NCBI GenBank assembly: GCA_937876385.1
Contig: CALFHQ010000931.1
Location: 1 to 5,478, forward strand
Length of the DNA stretch: 5,478 nt
Reading direction: 5' to 3'
From: an uncultured Pseudomonadota bacterium
GTDB taxonomy: Bacteria > Myxococcota_A > UBA9042 > CAIXZC01
The notes under the pieces were generated by a model that did not search any database, was not told the origin of the DNA, and was given only the letters and a program-made list of their open reading frames with translations. The position numbers and the translations under genes are program-made. Shown piece by piece: positions 5,277 to 5,478 of this stretch. The stretch's first letter is position 1. Every line of letters starts with the position of its first letter.

Positions 5277-5478
5277 TTGATAGATTTATTAACTTTTATG
5301 ATGGACATTTAACTACTATTGATATTTCTGCCGAAAATTGTAAATTATGTAGCGAAAATGTTTCTAATAAAACTACAATTGTTAATATGGATAGTGTTAA
5401 ATACTTACGAAATTATACTATTAACTCTAATGATATACACGATATTGATTTATTATACCTTGATTCTTATGACCTTGA
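5270..5478 (+). CDS. Class I SAM-dependent methyltransferase-like protein, internal fragment
   Basis: The frame is open from the seam to the window end, about 69 codons, with no stop. It reads ILFDRFINFYDGHLTTIDIS, then an acidic/cysteine segment (AENCKLCSENV), then IVNMDSVKYLR and finally IDLLYLDSYDL. In Rossmann-like methyltransferases the TTIDIS strand end carries the acidic residue that binds the SAM ribose, MDSV corresponds to the adenine-side loop, and LLYLDSYD to the strand-4 acidic motif. The glycine-rich motif I expected just before ILFD is missing, cut off at the seam. Codons are strongly A/T-ended, unlike every other gene here, so the piece comes from a different, AT-rich genome, by chimerism or transfer. 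The substrate is unknown. The same frame is open back to an ATG at 5072, but the part before the seam is antisense to the minus-strand fragment. Confidence 0.6.
   Translation, partial: MLFDRFINFYDGHLTTIDISAENCKLCSENVSNKTTIVNMDSVKYLRNYTINSNDIHDIDLLYLDSYDL

Overview
The window comes from a GC-rich, double-membraned bacterium. Most of it is close to 60% GC by eye, and one gene encodes a secreted protein ending in an outer-membrane beta-barrel. The tRNA gene does not encode its CCA end. Gene style (large secreted fusion proteins, unnamed multi-segment membrane proteins) fits Myxococcota-like or uncultured FCB-type lineages, but the sequence does not settle the phylum. The sequence probably comes from a metagenome or a draft contig, because its right end looks like a chimeric join.

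Layout, left to right. (1) Bases 1-644, plus strand: the 3' part of a Gfo/Idh/MocA-family NAD(P)-dependent oxidoreductase, with the N-terminal nucleotide-binding domain outside the window. (2) 731-3604, plus strand: a 957-residue secreted protein that joins a zinc-metalloprotease-like domain (HELTH plus a downstream WFTEGLA glutamate), a TolB/PD40-type beta-propeller and an Omp85-like outer-membrane barrel (RGY and EYRFP motifs). This is the most notable gene here. (3) 3630-4844, minus strand, convergent with the previous gene: an exported or membrane protein of unknown function, with a short helical region followed by eight glycine-rich hydrophobic segments that read as four repeats of about 60 residues. 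(4) 4845-4975: a divergent intergenic region with promoter-like sequences facing both ways. (5) 4976-5062, plus strand: a complete tRNA-Ser(UGA). (6) 5096-5269, minus strand: the last 57 codons of an unrecognised gene that stops abruptly at about base 5270. (7) 5270-5478, plus strand: about 23% GC sequence encoding an internal piece of a class I SAM-dependent methyltransferase-like protein, with no start and no end in the window.

The genes do not form an obvious pathway. The oxidoreductase and the protease-propeller-barrel gene are co-oriented and close, so they may be cotranscribed, but nothing links their functions. Both genes at the seam near 5270 are cut at the same point, and GC falls from about 59% to 23% there. 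The simplest reading is an artificial join of two unrelated genomes; a real recombination junction is the alternative. I see no CRISPR array, insertion sequence, integrase or defence cassette, and no strong evidence of a new multi-gene system.
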